Positions 46,832 through 55,055 of a stretch of DNA of 64,000 bases are shown here, in pieces; positions within the stretch are counted from its first letter, which is position 1, and the number at the start of each line of letters is the position of its first letter. The stretch spans positions 4,230,248-4,294,247 of the forward strand of contig NZ_CP027806.1 in the NCBI RefSeq assembly GCF_003353065.1. Direction: 5' to 3'. Under the pieces are notes generated by a model. The model searched no databases and was not told the DNA's origin. It worked only from the letters and a program-made list of their open reading frames with translations. The translations under genes and the position numbers were made by a program. The stretch is from Cyclonatronum proteinivorum. GTDB lineage: Bacteria; Bacteroidota; Rhodothermia; Balneolales; Cyclonatronaceae.

Positions 46832-47377
46832 ATGGAAGTAATACGTATTATTGACAGAAATAATCACTTACTAAGTGTTCGGTATGGAGATGCTGAAGAA
46901 ACGGAGTTCAGCAAAATCTTCACTTTCTGGAATGACACTGAGGCACTTTTCTCCTTTTTCTCAGACAATGCAGCCGATCTCAAAACACTAACCATTCAAG
47001 AAGCTGTGCTCGAAGTAATCGATGCCGCCGCTTACCTTGAAGACAGAATACTCGACAATGCTGAAAGCGGATTAGTTGATTTCCTTCAGGAATTCAAACC
47101 TCTGCATCTTAACCCTGATTCATCCCAAAAGTACATTCTCAACAAGCTTTATGGACCATCCAAGCGCATACCACTGCGTTTGTATGGTATAAGATTAAGA
47201 GATTATGCAAAGGGAGATACGATAATCGTTACCGGTGGGGCTATTAAATTAACGCGGGCGATGCAAGACAGGCCTCATACAAAACTCGAACTTGATAAAC
47301 TGGACCAGGTGATGCGTTATTTAAGGCACCAGAACTTCAGTTCAGACGAAATAGAATTTTTAGAATTAGAATTATGA
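46832..47377 (+). CDS. Candidate toxin of a TAC-like module
   Basis: 181-residue protein of no family I can name with certainty. The C-terminal half (LRLYGIRLRDYAKGDTIIVTGGAIKL, about 113-140) has the strand-turn-strand look of RelE/HigB-like toxins, where a similar R.YGI..G..I..GG..K pattern occurs. The N-terminal half (about 1-105) is helical. It overlaps the following XRE gene by 4 bases (ATGA). The order toxin, antitoxin, chaperone matches tripartite TAC systems. Toxin role is inferred mainly from context. Confidence 0.6.
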   Translation: MEVIRIIDRNNHLLSVRYGDAEETEFSKIFTFWNDTEALFSFFSDNAADLKTLTIQEAVLEVIDAAAYLEDRILDNAESGLVDFLQEFKPLHLNPDSSQKYILNKLYGPSKRIPLRLYGIRLRDYAKGDTIIVTGGAIKLTRAMQDRPHTKLELDKLDQVMRYLRHQNFSSDEIEFLELEL

Positions 47378-47730
47378 AAAAATCAAAAGTAGAGCAGTTC
47401 ACTGATTCACTGAAATCTGATAACGGCAACTGGCTAAATGCGGCAAGAGAAAGGAAGGCAAACAGAGCTTGGTTGCGCAAATCTCAAGAAATTGCTTTAA
47501 GAATACTATCCGTATTGCGGGAAAAGGGCATGCAGCAAAAAAAGTTGGCTTCAATGCTGGGAGTGTCACCGCAGCAGGTCAGCAAAATTGTTAAAGGCAA
47601 AGAAAATCTGACGCTGGAAACCATTTCTAAAATTGAAATGGCGCTTGGCGCGGAGCTAATCAACATAGCTGAAAAAAAATCTCAAGTTAGCTATCAGCCT
47701 GTTTCTGTATCTCCAACCGGTAAGCTATAA
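47374..47730 (+). CDS. XRE-family antitoxin (HigA-like)
   Basis: 118-residue DNA-binding protein. An N-terminal extension (1-40) is followed by a helix-turn-helix: QQKKLASMLGVSPQQVSKIV (about 50-69), then GKENLTLETISKIEMALGA. The C-terminal tail (about 95-118, KKSQVSYQPVSVSPTGKL) is flexible-looking. In TAC systems an unstructured tail of the antitoxin is the chaperone-addiction segment, so this tail is a candidate. Overlap with the upstream gene implies coupled translation; autorepression is expected from the family. Confidence 0.8.
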   Translation: MKKSKVEQFTDSLKSDNGNWLNAARERKANRAWLRKSQEIALRILSVLREKGMQQKKLASMLGVSPQQVSKIVKGKENLTLETISKIEMALGAELINIAEKKSQVSYQPVSVSPTGKL

Positions 47731-47813
47731 TACTATGGAAATCCTTTAAAAGATGAAGAGTTACTTTGTTCAGATTCAACTACATTTGATTCATTATATT
47801 TAAGCCAAGCATC

Positions 47814-48284
47814 ATGAGCAAAGCAGAAAAAACAGCGCTCAAGTTTAGAATAGCGGGCATAAGAACTGACGAGTTTGCTATTCTTGAAGAGAATTATAAT
47901 GAGAAAGACCCAATTAAGCTAACGTCTGAAATTAATTTTGGGCTTCTCGAAACTGAGCATGTACTTGGCATTAGCTTATCGATTCGCTTTGAGCAGGACA
48001 GTAAACCGTTTATTAAGCTTGCGGTGAGCCTGCGGTTTGAAATGGAGGAGAAGAGTTGGGCCTTGATGGTAAATAAAGAGAAGCAAGAAATTATAATACC
48101 ACTTGACTTTGCATCTCACATGGGGGTTATAGCAGTAGGTACAATGCGGGGTATTCTATACGAAAAATTGACCGGCTCACGATTTGCCCATTTTATTCTG
48201 CCTCCAATTGATCTTACAAGGTTGATAAGGGGAGACGCAACACTACCGTTAGTATCTCTCCAAAATTCCGAGACTAGGGACTGA
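47814..48284 (+). CDS. SecB-like chaperone candidate (TAC third component)
   Basis: 156-residue soluble protein, 83 bases after the XRE gene. The layout is like SecB-type folds: an N-terminal strand pair (ALKFRIAGIRTDEFAILEEN), a long central strand region (HVLGISLSIRFEQDSKPFIK, KLAVSLRFEME), then a helix and terminal block (IIIPLDFASHMGVIAVGTMRGIL, HFILPPIDLTRLI). The last block resembles the SecB lP..R..i......lPP.n pattern. In TAC systems a SecB-like chaperone protects the antitoxin. Identity is by pattern only. Confidence 0.6.
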   Translation: MSKAEKTALKFRIAGIRTDEFAILEENYNEKDPIKLTSEINFGLLETEHVLGISLSIRFEQDSKPFIKLAVSLRFEMEEKSWALMVNKEKQEIIIPLDFASHMGVIAVGTMRGILYEKLTGSRFAHFILPPIDLTRLIRGDATLPLVSLQNSETRD

Positions 48285-48440
48285 CTTGTCTGAATATATA
48301 AAGTATTCAGTTAAAGGTAGTTTTGCCTAAATCTAAAAACGCCAACCTTAGAACCCACCTCTAATAAAAATTAGGAAAAGTGAACCTTGCACTGCTGCTT
48401 AACCCATGCCCATCCTGCTTTTTTGCGGAACCCTAACAAA
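48285..48440. other. Intergenic spacer at the right edge of the AT-rich island
   Basis: About 150 bases with no gene. It marks the boundary between the AT-rich defence block and the tRNA-Thr terminator. I looked for a repeat of the tRNA 3' end near the left edge (37.2-37.5 kb) and found none. Confidence 0.4.
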
Positions 48441-48474
48441 AAACCCACTATAAAACACAGCTTATAGTGGGTTT
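48441..48474 (-). terminator. tRNA-Thr terminator
   Basis: Perfect 13-base stem AAACCCACTATAA / TTATAGTGGGTTT; on the minus strand it runs into TTTTTT. 15 bases past the tRNA 3' end. Confidence 0.88.
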
Positions 48475-48488
48475 GCAATATTGGTCTG

Positions 48489-48561
48489 AGCCGAAGATCG
48501 GACTTGAACCGACGACCTATTCATTACGAGTGAATTGCTCTACCAGCTGAGCTACTTCGGC
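48489..48561 (-). tRNA. tRNA-Thr (anticodon CGT)
   Basis: Full cloverleaf on the minus strand: acceptor GCCGAAG / CTTCGGC, D arm GCTC...GAGC, anticodon stem ATTCA/TGAAT with loop CTCGTAA (anticodon CGT, codon ACG), and T arm GTCGG-TTCAAGT-CCGAT. CCA is not encoded. Its 3' end faces the AT-rich defence block. Confidence 0.95.
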
Positions 48562-48625
48562 TTATGTTTAGTCAGTTAATTTACGCCAAAATCAGCATAA
48601 GGGAAAGACAGGTGGTGTACAAAAA

Positions 48626-49258
48626 TCAGCTTTTCAGAATCAGTTTGTTGCGATGCAGCTCTACCAGGCCTTCCTTTTCCATTTGCTTGAGCAGGCGGGA
48701 AACCACCACGCGTGCCGTAGCGAGTTCGGTGCTGATTTGCTCGTGTGTGATATACAGCACCCGGCTTCCCGTAACTTCGGCCCGGCGCTGTAAATAAGCA
48801 AGCAGGCGCTCATCCATCTTTTTGAAGGATACCGCGTTGAGGACTTCCAGCAGCTCTTCAAAACGCTTGTGGTACAGCCTGAAAACATAGTTCAGCCACA
48901 TGGGGTGCTCCCGGATGAGCTTCATCATATTGTCCACGGAGATCAGCAGCAGCTCGCTTCGCTCTTCTGCGACTGCGCGAATCTTGCTTTTTTCATCATG
49001 TATGCCGCCCAAAAACGACATGATACAGCTCTCACCCGGCTGCAGATAGTAAAGCACCATTTCCCGGTAGTCATCATCGGTTTGCAGCACCTTAATGGTG
49101 CCTTTGGTCACGATCGGAATGGCGCGGATCCGGCTGTATTCTTCGAGGATGACATCCCCCGGCTCGTAGCGCCGGATGGTTCCGTATTCGAGCAGCAGCT
49201 CCCGCATTTCGGGAGCCTGATTTAATTCCGGAATGTATTCAAAAAAAACGGGTTCCAT
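48626..49258 (-). CDS. Crp/Fnr-family transcription regulator
   Basis: 210-residue regulator. A cyclic-nucleotide-binding-like beta barrel (about 20-120; GDVILEEYSRIRAIPIVTKGTIKV, YYLQPGESCIMSFL) is followed by a helix (about 125-145) and a winged helix (about 150-205; ITHEQISTELATARVVVSRLLKQMEKEGLVELHRNKLIL). No N-terminal cysteine cluster is present, so it is not an Fnr-type iron-sulfur oxygen sensor. The ligand is unknown. It lies just after the polysaccharide genes on the same strand (13 bases from the glycosyltransferase stop), so it could be the last gene of that operon. Confidence 0.92.
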   Translation of the reverse strand: MEPVFFEYIPELNQAPEMRELLLEYGTIRRYEPGDVILEEYSRIRAIPIVTKGTIKVLQTDDDYREMVLYYLQPGESCIMSFLGGIHDEKSKIRAVAEERSELLLISVDNMMKLIREHPMWLNYVFRLYHKRFEELLEVLNAVSFKKMDERLLAYLQRRAEVTGSRVLYITHEQISTELATARVVVSRLLKQMEKEGLVELHRNKLILKS

Positions 49259-49271
49259 CAGTTGGTTTTTT

Positions 49272-50357
49272 TCACTGGGTTAGTTGGGTGTAAAGGGCGT
49301 GCATGCGCTGCAGGCAGGCGTCTTCACTGTAGGTAGCTTCCACAAAACGACGGCCCGCAACGCCAAACCGCTGTCGGGTGTAGGGTTCAGAAGCTATGCG
49401 CAGCAGGCAGCTTTCGAGCGCCGCAACATTTTGCCTGGGAAACAGCAGTCCGGTCTCCCCTTCTTTGAGGACTTCCGGTATGCCGCCCACCTTGCTTCCG
49501 ATAACAGGCAGTCCGCAGGCGGAAGCTTCGAGCACAGCAACCCCAAAGCTCTCTTCGCGGCTCGGAACTACGGCAACATCTGCCCGCTGCAATACTTCGG
49601 GTATCCGCTCAGGTTCCAGCGGTCCGGGCAAGCGTGCAATGCCGGTCAGGCCATTGGCTTCGATCTGCGCTTCGAGTGCGGCGCGCTCCGCCCCTTCCCC
49701 GTACATATCAAGGCTGAAGCGCAGCCACGAGTGCTGCCTGTGAATCAGGGCAGCGGCCTCGATCAGCACATCAAGGCCGTACTTGTATTCGAGGTGCCGC
49801 ACGCTTACAATCCGGAAGGGCCGGCTTTCATCCTGCGTCTGAGCTTGCGGATCAGGCTTAAACCGCGACAGGTCCACCCCAAACGGTGTATGGACTACAG
49901 ATTCCGGACCTCCCCTGAACCACTTCACCCGCCGGACCATGACCTGACTCGTTGCCGCCACGCAATCGGCCCGCTTCAGTATGGCTGAGGTCCCCATCAA
50001 ATGAAAATAGCTTTTCTGCGGATAGCTGAATACATCGGTGCCCATCACAGATAAAAGGAGCGGCCGTACACGGGCAAGCACAGCAAGCAGTCCGTAATTC
50101 GTCGCATAAAAAGCATGTACCAGCGATGGGTTGATTTTTTTGTGAAGCTTACGGAGAAGGCCCACAGAGCGCAGGTAGGTAAATCTGCCGCTGTGTTTCA
50201 GGCGGTGCACCGGAATACTGCCGTAGTCATGGGGCTCATCGGGATCGGCGGTGAGCAGCTGTATCTGCCAGCCCAATTTCTGCATGCCCGTAGCCCAGCG
50301 CAGGGTATGCACCGAACGGGAGGAGGCTAAAATCAGTACAGTGGATGAGGTTGTCAT
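49272..50357 (-). CDS. GT4-type glycosyltransferase
   Basis: 361-residue GT-B glycosyltransferase of group 1 (GT4-like). The ATG at 50357 overlaps the flippase stop by 4 bases; the longer frame to 50504 adds unrelated residues. The N-terminal VLILASSRSVHTLRWATGMQ is the acceptor-side Rossmann start. The donor-side block is PGPLEPERIPEVLQRADVAVVPSREESFGVAVLEASACGLPVIGSKVGGIPEV (E-x7-E retaining motif in the ESFG...LEASACG part, near 285-303). Acts in surface-polysaccharide assembly with its neighbours; sugars unknown. Confidence 0.92.
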   Translation of the reverse strand: MTTSSTVLILASSRSVHTLRWATGMQKLGWQIQLLTADPDEPHDYGSIPVHRLKHSGRFTYLRSVGLLRKLHKKINPSLVHAFYATNYGLLAVLARVRPLLLSVMGTDVFSYPQKSYFHLMGTSAILKRADCVAATSQVMVRRVKWFRGGPESVVHTPFGVDLSRFKPDPQAQTQDESRPFRIVSVRHLEYKYGLDVLIEAAALIHRQHSWLRFSLDMYGEGAERAALEAQIEANGLTGIARLPGPLEPERIPEVLQRADVAVVPSREESFGVAVLEASACGLPVIGSKVGGIPEVLKEGETGLLFPRQNVAALESCLLRIASEPYTRQRFGVAGRRFVEATYSEDACLQRMHALYTQLTQ

Positions 50358-51580
50358 GTTGACCGAAATAATACAGCGTTGGTAATCAGGCGCGCGACCG
50401 TACGGGTTTCCGGAAACAGCCAGAGCAGGCCGTATCCGGCTGCGCTGTATGCCGCAACCGTAGCCCATGCGGCCCCAATGCCGCCGTAAAGCGGTATGAG
50501 CCAAAAATTGAGCCCTATATTGAGCAGCGCAGCAGTGGCAGAAATCTTGATGTAAGCGGTGAGCTGATGTTCAATAACATAATACTTTTTGAGCATCTCA
50601 ATCATAAAAATAAACACGACGGCCCAGATGTGAATGCGCAACATTTCGGCCGATGGTGCAAACGCATCCCCTAAAAAAAAGCCGATCAGCCACTCCCCGG
50701 TCAGGCTCACGACCAGCGTGATGGCAAGGGCGCCGTAGAAAAGACGCACGATGAGGGAAGAAAGCTCCCGCCCGAAACGCGCTTCACTTTGCTTGCGGGA
50801 TTCGAGCAGATTGGGATAGGAAGCCAGTACGAGTGCCGCCGCAAGGTAAAGCCAGTATTCGGAAAACTGCGCTGCAATGGCATAAAACCCGACTTCGGCA
50901 TCCCCGGAAAGCCGGCCCAGCATGAGCTGATCCGCTTTAAACAGCAGGGTCATAAACAGCAGGCCGCCCATCACCGGTAAAGATTTTCTGAAAATCAGTT
51001 TTTCAAGCTGAAAGCGTCCGCCCGTTTGCGGAGCCTGCGTTTCCGGGGGATCTTTTTGATAGAGCAGCCAAAAGCCAAAGGCGGAGCCTACCAGCTCGGC
51101 TCCTGTTGCAACGGATATCCAGATCAGGCCGCCATCCCACCAGATGATCCAGAGTTTGATGAAAGCAAAGCTGAAAAATGAAGCCGCCTGAACCAGCACC
51201 GTGCTACTCATTTTAAGCCGGAAATGGTACCAGAGTTCGTAGGCTTCAAAAGCCCGGAACAGGTTTCCTATGGCAATAATACCGGTAATCAGCCAAAGCA
51301 CCGGCGTATCCGGGCGCAGCAGCAGGATCAGAACAAGGGCGGCGAGCAGCATGGCTGCGTTAAGCAGCAGCATGAGCCGGAAGGCAGCATGAATCGTAGC
51401 TGCACGTCGCAACGGAAACGCATCAAGCTGACGGGTTACCACATCTTTCAGGCCAGGCCCCGTAATTCCCATTACCAGCACCACCAGCGCGACGGCGTAG
51501 CTGAGCATCCCGTATTGTTCCGGGCCAAGGTAGCGGGCTACCCATACAGCTACCCCAAATGCCGCCACCATCCGCACCAT
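50354..51580 (-). CDS. Polysaccharide flippase (Wzx-like)
   Basis: At least 408 residues and about 12 hydrophobic segments, oligosaccharide-flippase (MATE-like) family, predicted to move lipid-linked sugar units across the inner membrane. The family start block VARYLGPEQYGMLSYAVALV is near 14-33. The frame stays open upstream of ATG 51580 and encodes family-like sequence (TRQIFASSAWVAAYR), with no ATG, GTG or TTG until a stop near 51674; CTG at 51643 is a possible non-standard start. It overlaps the glycosyltransferase by 4 bases. Confidence 0.88.
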   Translation of the reverse strand: MVRMVAAFGVAVWVARYLGPEQYGMLSYAVALVVLVMGITGPGLKDVVTRQLDAFPLRRAATIHAAFRLMLLLNAAMLLAALVLILLLRPDTPVLWLITGIIAIGNLFRAFEAYELWYHFRLKMSSTVLVQAASFFSFAFIKLWIIWWDGGLIWISVATGAELVGSAFGFWLLYQKDPPETQAPQTGGRFQLEKLIFRKSLPVMGGLLFMTLLFKADQLMLGRLSGDAEVGFYAIAAQFSEYWLYLAAALVLASYPNLLESRKQSEARFGRELSSLIVRLFYGALAITLVVSLTGEWLIGFFLGDAFAPSAEMLRIHIWAVVFIFMIEMLKKYYVIEHQLTAYIKISATAALLNIGLNFWLIPLYGGIGAAWATVAAYSAAGYGLLWLFPETRTVARLITNAVLFRST

Positions 51581-51669
51581 GCGATAGGCAGCGACCCAGG
51601 CCGATGACGCAAAAATTTGTCGGGTGGAATACGTGAGTTTCAGACGACAGCTACCGGTTTGAGGTATAG

Positions 51670-52341
51670 TTACAGATTATCGGTACTGCGGTAGCTCAGC
51701 CGGCCGGTCTGAAGCTCCGCAGGCAGGGGCGCATCTTCGCTGAGGCTGAGGCACCTCACGCTGCCATCGGACTGCATGGCGTATTCGAAACCGGACTCAG
51801 GACAGGTGGCCTTGTCGCCGGGCTTATCCAGGCTGAGCTTGTGGCCATGCCGGCTCATCCATCCGCGGAGGCGGGCGGGGTTGCCGGTCATCAGCGCATA
51901 ATCGGGTACGCTGCGGGTCACAACAGCTCCGGCTGCCACGAAACAGTAGCGCCCGAGGGTGATCCCGCAAACAATGGTCGCATTCGCCCCAACGGTTGCC
52001 CCGCGCCGGATTAGCGTGCGCTCATACCCGTCCCTGCGGTTAACCTGCGAGCGCGGATTGGTCACATTGGTGAGCACGCAGCTCGGCCCCAGAAAGACAT
52101 CATCTTCCAGCTCAACCCCTGCATAAACCGATACATTGTTCTGGATTTTAACGCTGTTGCCGATGGTAACCCCGTTGGCAACATTCACATTCTGACCGAA
52201 CACACAGTTGGTCCCAATCGTGGTCTCCGACTGAATGTGACAAAAATGCCAGATTTTAGTACCCGCCCCGATACGGCAGGGGGCATCGACCCAGGCACTT
52301 TCGTGAATCATTACATCGTCAATTTTGGTAATACGGCGCAT
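51670..52341 (-). CDS. wlbB: WlbB/WbpD-like sugar N-acetyltransferase
   Basis: 223-residue left-handed beta-helix acyltransferase with hexapeptide repeats (IGAGTKIWHFCHIQSETTIG, VFGQNVNVANGVTIGNSVKI). The family matches UDP-2-acetamido-3-amino-2,3-dideoxy-glucuronate acetyltransferases: the VYAGVELEDDVFLGPSCVLTNV and NPARLRGWMSRHG blocks are characteristic. The tail (about 175-223) is longer than usual and includes a GFEYAMQSDGSVRCLS segment often seen in these enzymes. It follows wlbA-like, 47 bases away. The aminotransferase (WlbC/WbpE) and epimerase of the pathway are not in this window. Confidence 0.85.
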   Translation of the reverse strand: MRRITKIDDVMIHESAWVDAPCRIGAGTKIWHFCHIQSETTIGTNCVFGQNVNVANGVTIGNSVKIQNNVSVYAGVELEDDVFLGPSCVLTNVTNPRSQVNRRDGYERTLIRRGATVGANATIVCGITLGRYCFVAAGAVVTRSVPDYALMTGNPARLRGWMSRHGHKLSLDKPGDKATCPESGFEYAMQSDGSVRCLSLSEDAPLPAELQTGRLSYRSTDNL

Positions 52342-52388
52342 GCGGAAAGGAGTAGGGACGTTTTTAGGTGGTTAGGAAAGATTCTGGC

Positions 52389-53327
52389 TCAGCTCAGAAA
52401 GGGGCTTTTTTCGCCTTTTTCGCTAAGGGGTGCGGTACGGATGTGATGGGCCAGCTCAATGCTCGGGCGGGCTTCATTTAAACCGAACCCGCGACCCGTC
52501 AGGGTTTCTTCATATACCCGCGTGTGCAAATCAGTAAAGCCGCCGCTAAACTCAAGCTCTTTTCCGTCAATGGTAATCGAACGGAAAGTGGGCTGTCCCT
52601 TTTCAGCGGCCGAAGGCGGCAGGTCATTGCGGTCGAGCGAGAGGTACCAGCTCACATCTGCATCTTCCAACTCCAAATAACCGCCCATACGGTTGGGCTC
52701 ACGCAGGTGAACGTGCGACTGACGCGGCCTTCCAAAGAACCACATCAGCATATCAAAAAAATGAATCCCGATATTGGTTCCGATTCCGCCGGATTTGGAA
52801 ATATCCCCTTTCCAGGAGTAATGGTACCACAGTCCGCGGGAGGTGATGTAGCTCAGCCGAACCGATGGTCTTTTGCGGGGCGGGTTATGAAGAAGCTCCT
52901 TCTTCAGGGCAATCAGAGAAGGATGTACGCGCAGCTGCAAAATATTAAAAACCTTCTTTTCGTACTCGCGCTCCATTTCTTCCAGCGCGTCGAGGTTCCA
53001 GGGATTCAGCACCAGCGGCTTTTCGCACAGCGCGTCTGCACCAATACGGAGCGCGTGCCGGATATGCGCATCATGCAAATAATTGGGAGAACAAATACTT
53101 ACGAGATCAATTTTATCCGGATGCCCCGCAAACCTGAGTTTTTCGGCATGCCGGTCGTACCGTTCGAACTGCGTAAAAAAAGAAGCCCCGGGAAAGTAGC
53201 GATCCAGGATACCGACAGAATCGTGAACATCAACAGCGGCAACAAGCCGGTTTCCGGTATCATATATGGCCTGAAGGTGACGGGGAGCAATGTAGCCGGC
53301 TACGCCTGTTAAGGCGAAATTTTTCAT
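52389..53327 (-). CDS. wlbA: WlbA/WbpB-like UDP-sugar 3-dehydrogenase (Gfo/Idh/MocA)
   Basis: 312-residue NAD-dependent oxidoreductase. The start MKNFALTGVAGYIAPRHLQ with DTGNRLVAAVDVHDSVGILD, the ICSPNYLHDAHIRHALRIG block and CEKPLVLNPWNLDAL near 108-122 are diagnostic for the WlbA/WbpB subgroup. This subgroup oxidises UDP-N-acetylglucosaminuronic acid at C3 in the route to UDP-diacetylated mannuronic-type sugars for LPS or capsule. It heads the cluster on the minus strand, followed by wlbB, flippase and glycosyltransferase. Confidence 0.88.
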   Translation of the reverse strand: MKNFALTGVAGYIAPRHLQAIYDTGNRLVAAVDVHDSVGILDRYFPGASFFTQFERYDRHAEKLRFAGHPDKIDLVSICSPNYLHDAHIRHALRIGADALCEKPLVLNPWNLDALEEMEREYEKKVFNILQLRVHPSLIALKKELLHNPPRKRPSVRLSYITSRGLWYHYSWKGDISKSGGIGTNIGIHFFDMLMWFFGRPRQSHVHLREPNRMGGYLELEDADVSWYLSLDRNDLPPSAAEKGQPTFRSITIDGKELEFSGGFTDLHTRVYEETLTGRGFGLNEARPSIELAHHIRTAPLSEKGEKSPFLS

Positions 53328-53669
53328 AAATATGTGTATTTTATTGTGTATATACTTTTCTCACGCAATGCTATTTGGCACATCAAGATACGATTTACCC
53401 AACAAAGCGGCCTGATGTTCTTGCAGGGCTTATGTCGCTGTATTTTATCAGACCGTTTCTGCAAAAGGACAGGATTATTTGTAATTTGCTCATTGTCGCA
53501 ATTTGCTTCAAATATTGCCCGCTGCAGGGCAAATCAGCTCGTTATTGGATTTCAGATTACGGACTTTTTCCTGCATTTCTGCAAGACTTTGGTTTATCGT
53601 TACAAAGCGGGCGTCCGGAGCCGCAGGAGCATTTTTGATTAGACTACCCGATTTATTTCAATTATATAC
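53328..53669. other. Divergent intergenic region
   Basis: About 340 bases between wlbA and the phosphoesterase gene. Frames of about 100 codons in it show no protein pattern. Promoters for both directions are expected here, but none stood out. Confidence 0.4.
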
Positions 53670-54371
53670 ATGCTATTAGCTGTTATTTCAGATTTACACG
53701 CAAACCTTCAGGCAACAGAAGCCACGCTTGAGGAACTTGACCGCATTGGCCCTGATCGGGTGATTTGCTTAGGAGATTTAATTGGGTATGGCCCAAACCC
53801 TGAAGAGGTTGTTAACCTGATTCGGGAGCGCGGGTATGAAACCGTGAAAGGAAATCATGACGCCGTTGTTAATGGAGCGATGTCGTTCAAATTTTTTAGG
53901 GAACCGAATCAGACCCTCCTGAAAAAATCTGTAGAAATGCTGTCCCCGGAAAACAAATCATGGCTTGGCGGACTTCCGATGACGATTGAGTCGGACAACT
54001 GGATTGCAGCACACGCACACCCGCTTGAACCTGGTAAATGGGGATATCTTGACAGCGTACTGAAGTGCCATGAGTTGCTGCGTCAGGTTTCACACGATAT
54101 TGTTTTCGTTGGCCATACCCATATTGGCGGTATCGTGGCCAACGAGTTTGGTGTATTCGGACTAAAGGAAGGATACAAGTATGTGATAAACCCGGGCAGC
54201 GTTGGACAATCGCGCGACAAAGATTACCGGGCCTCTTTTCTGACGATTGACTTGAGTGCGAATACGCATGAATTTATTAGGGTGAAATATGACATCAAAG
54301 AAACGCTGAAAGCTTATGACCGGCTGGGCATCAAATCTTCGCATGCCCGTTTTCTCATGCAGCTCAGATGA
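53670..54371 (+). CDS. Metallophosphoesterase (YfcE/MJ0936-like)
   Basis: 233-residue calcineurin-like phosphoesterase. Metal and catalytic motifs are SDLHAN (7-12), GDLIGYG near 35-41, GNHD near 62-65, HAHP near 111-114 and GHTH near 149-152. Substrate could be a phosphodiester or phosphoprotein; unknown. The stop overlaps the next gene (ATGA), so the pair is coupled. Confidence 0.92.
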   Translation: MLLAVISDLHANLQATEATLEELDRIGPDRVICLGDLIGYGPNPEEVVNLIRERGYETVKGNHDAVVNGAMSFKFFREPNQTLLKKSVEMLSPENKSWLGGLPMTIESDNWIAAHAHPLEPGKWGYLDSVLKCHELLRQVSHDIVFVGHTHIGGIVANEFGVFGLKEGYKYVINPGSVGQSRDKDYRASFLTIDLSANTHEFIRVKYDIKETLKAYDRLGIKSSHARFLMQLR

Positions 54372-54913
54372 ACCCTATGCCCGAAATGAATGCTGAGCAT
54401 CACCCCACAGAAAAGCGTATCTGGCGGTTCAGCTACATCAGGGTGCTAGTTTTCATATTGATTATAACAGGCTACATTTTTGCACTCAGGCCCGGAAGAG
54501 CACTCATCACCGAACATATTGTATATCCCGTTGCGGCCGAGTATGCAAGTGCCGAAGCCGGGAGATTTCATTTGCCGGAATCCACAAAATCCGTCACCTT
54601 TACGCTTTACGAGCGCGTAGATGAGAGCTGGGCCGAACGGATTTACAGCACACCGTGGGGATTTTACTTCATTCTGCCGCTACTGTTCTTTTGCTTCATT
54701 GCACACTACAAACCCTACCTTTTCGTTCACGTCTTATTTCAGATGATTTTTGGGATAGTTGCAATACTATCTTACCTTTGGGGTATAAGCTTAACAGACG
54801 TTATGATGCATGTATATCGCATGGTAACCTATTACCTTACGCCAGGGGCTTCTTTCATTATTATTTTTGCCGCTGTATTCCAGCAATCTTTTATGCAGAG
54901 CAGGAAAACCTGA
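54368..54913 (+). CDS. Membrane protein of unknown function
   Basis: 181-residue protein with about four membrane segments (near 25-42, 98-116, 118-137 and 152-172) and an extracytoplasmic loop (about 45-92) after the first. I do not recognise the family. Its layout, with a first helix followed by a loop and a helical hairpin, recalls membrane proteins linked to exosortase or Wzy systems in Bacteroidota, but that is a loose comparison. It starts inside the phosphoesterase stop (ATGA), so they are one operon. Confidence 0.7.
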   Translation: MNPMPEMNAEHHPTEKRIWRFSYIRVLVFILIITGYIFALRPGRALITEHIVYPVAAEYASAEAGRFHLPESTKSVTFTLYERVDESWAERIYSTPWGFYFILPLLFFCFIAHYKPYLFVHVLFQMIFGIVAILSYLWGISLTDVMMHVYRMVTYYLTPGASFIIIFAAVFQQSFMQSRKT

Positions 54914-55055
54914 ATCCTGGCTTTTGTTTTAAAGTCAGACGCCTGCCTTCTTTAAAAAGAGTCCAAATTAATATTCTTGTTTTGGTTTCTCTTTTTGTAT
55001 TTTAGAATATTATTTAATTATAAAACGGGCTTTCAACCCGGATTTCACAGATCAT

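Noticed and set aside
48489..48561. tRNA-Thr as an integration site with a duplicated 3' end
   Set aside because: No copy of the tRNA 3' end was found near the left edge of the island (37.2-37.5 kb), and no integrase gene lies within it. Position alone is suggestive but not proof.
53334..53642. 102-codon frame upstream of the phosphoesterase gene
   Set aside because: Cys-rich and without family pattern, and a second frame on the same strand is open too, which is typical of noncoding sequence.
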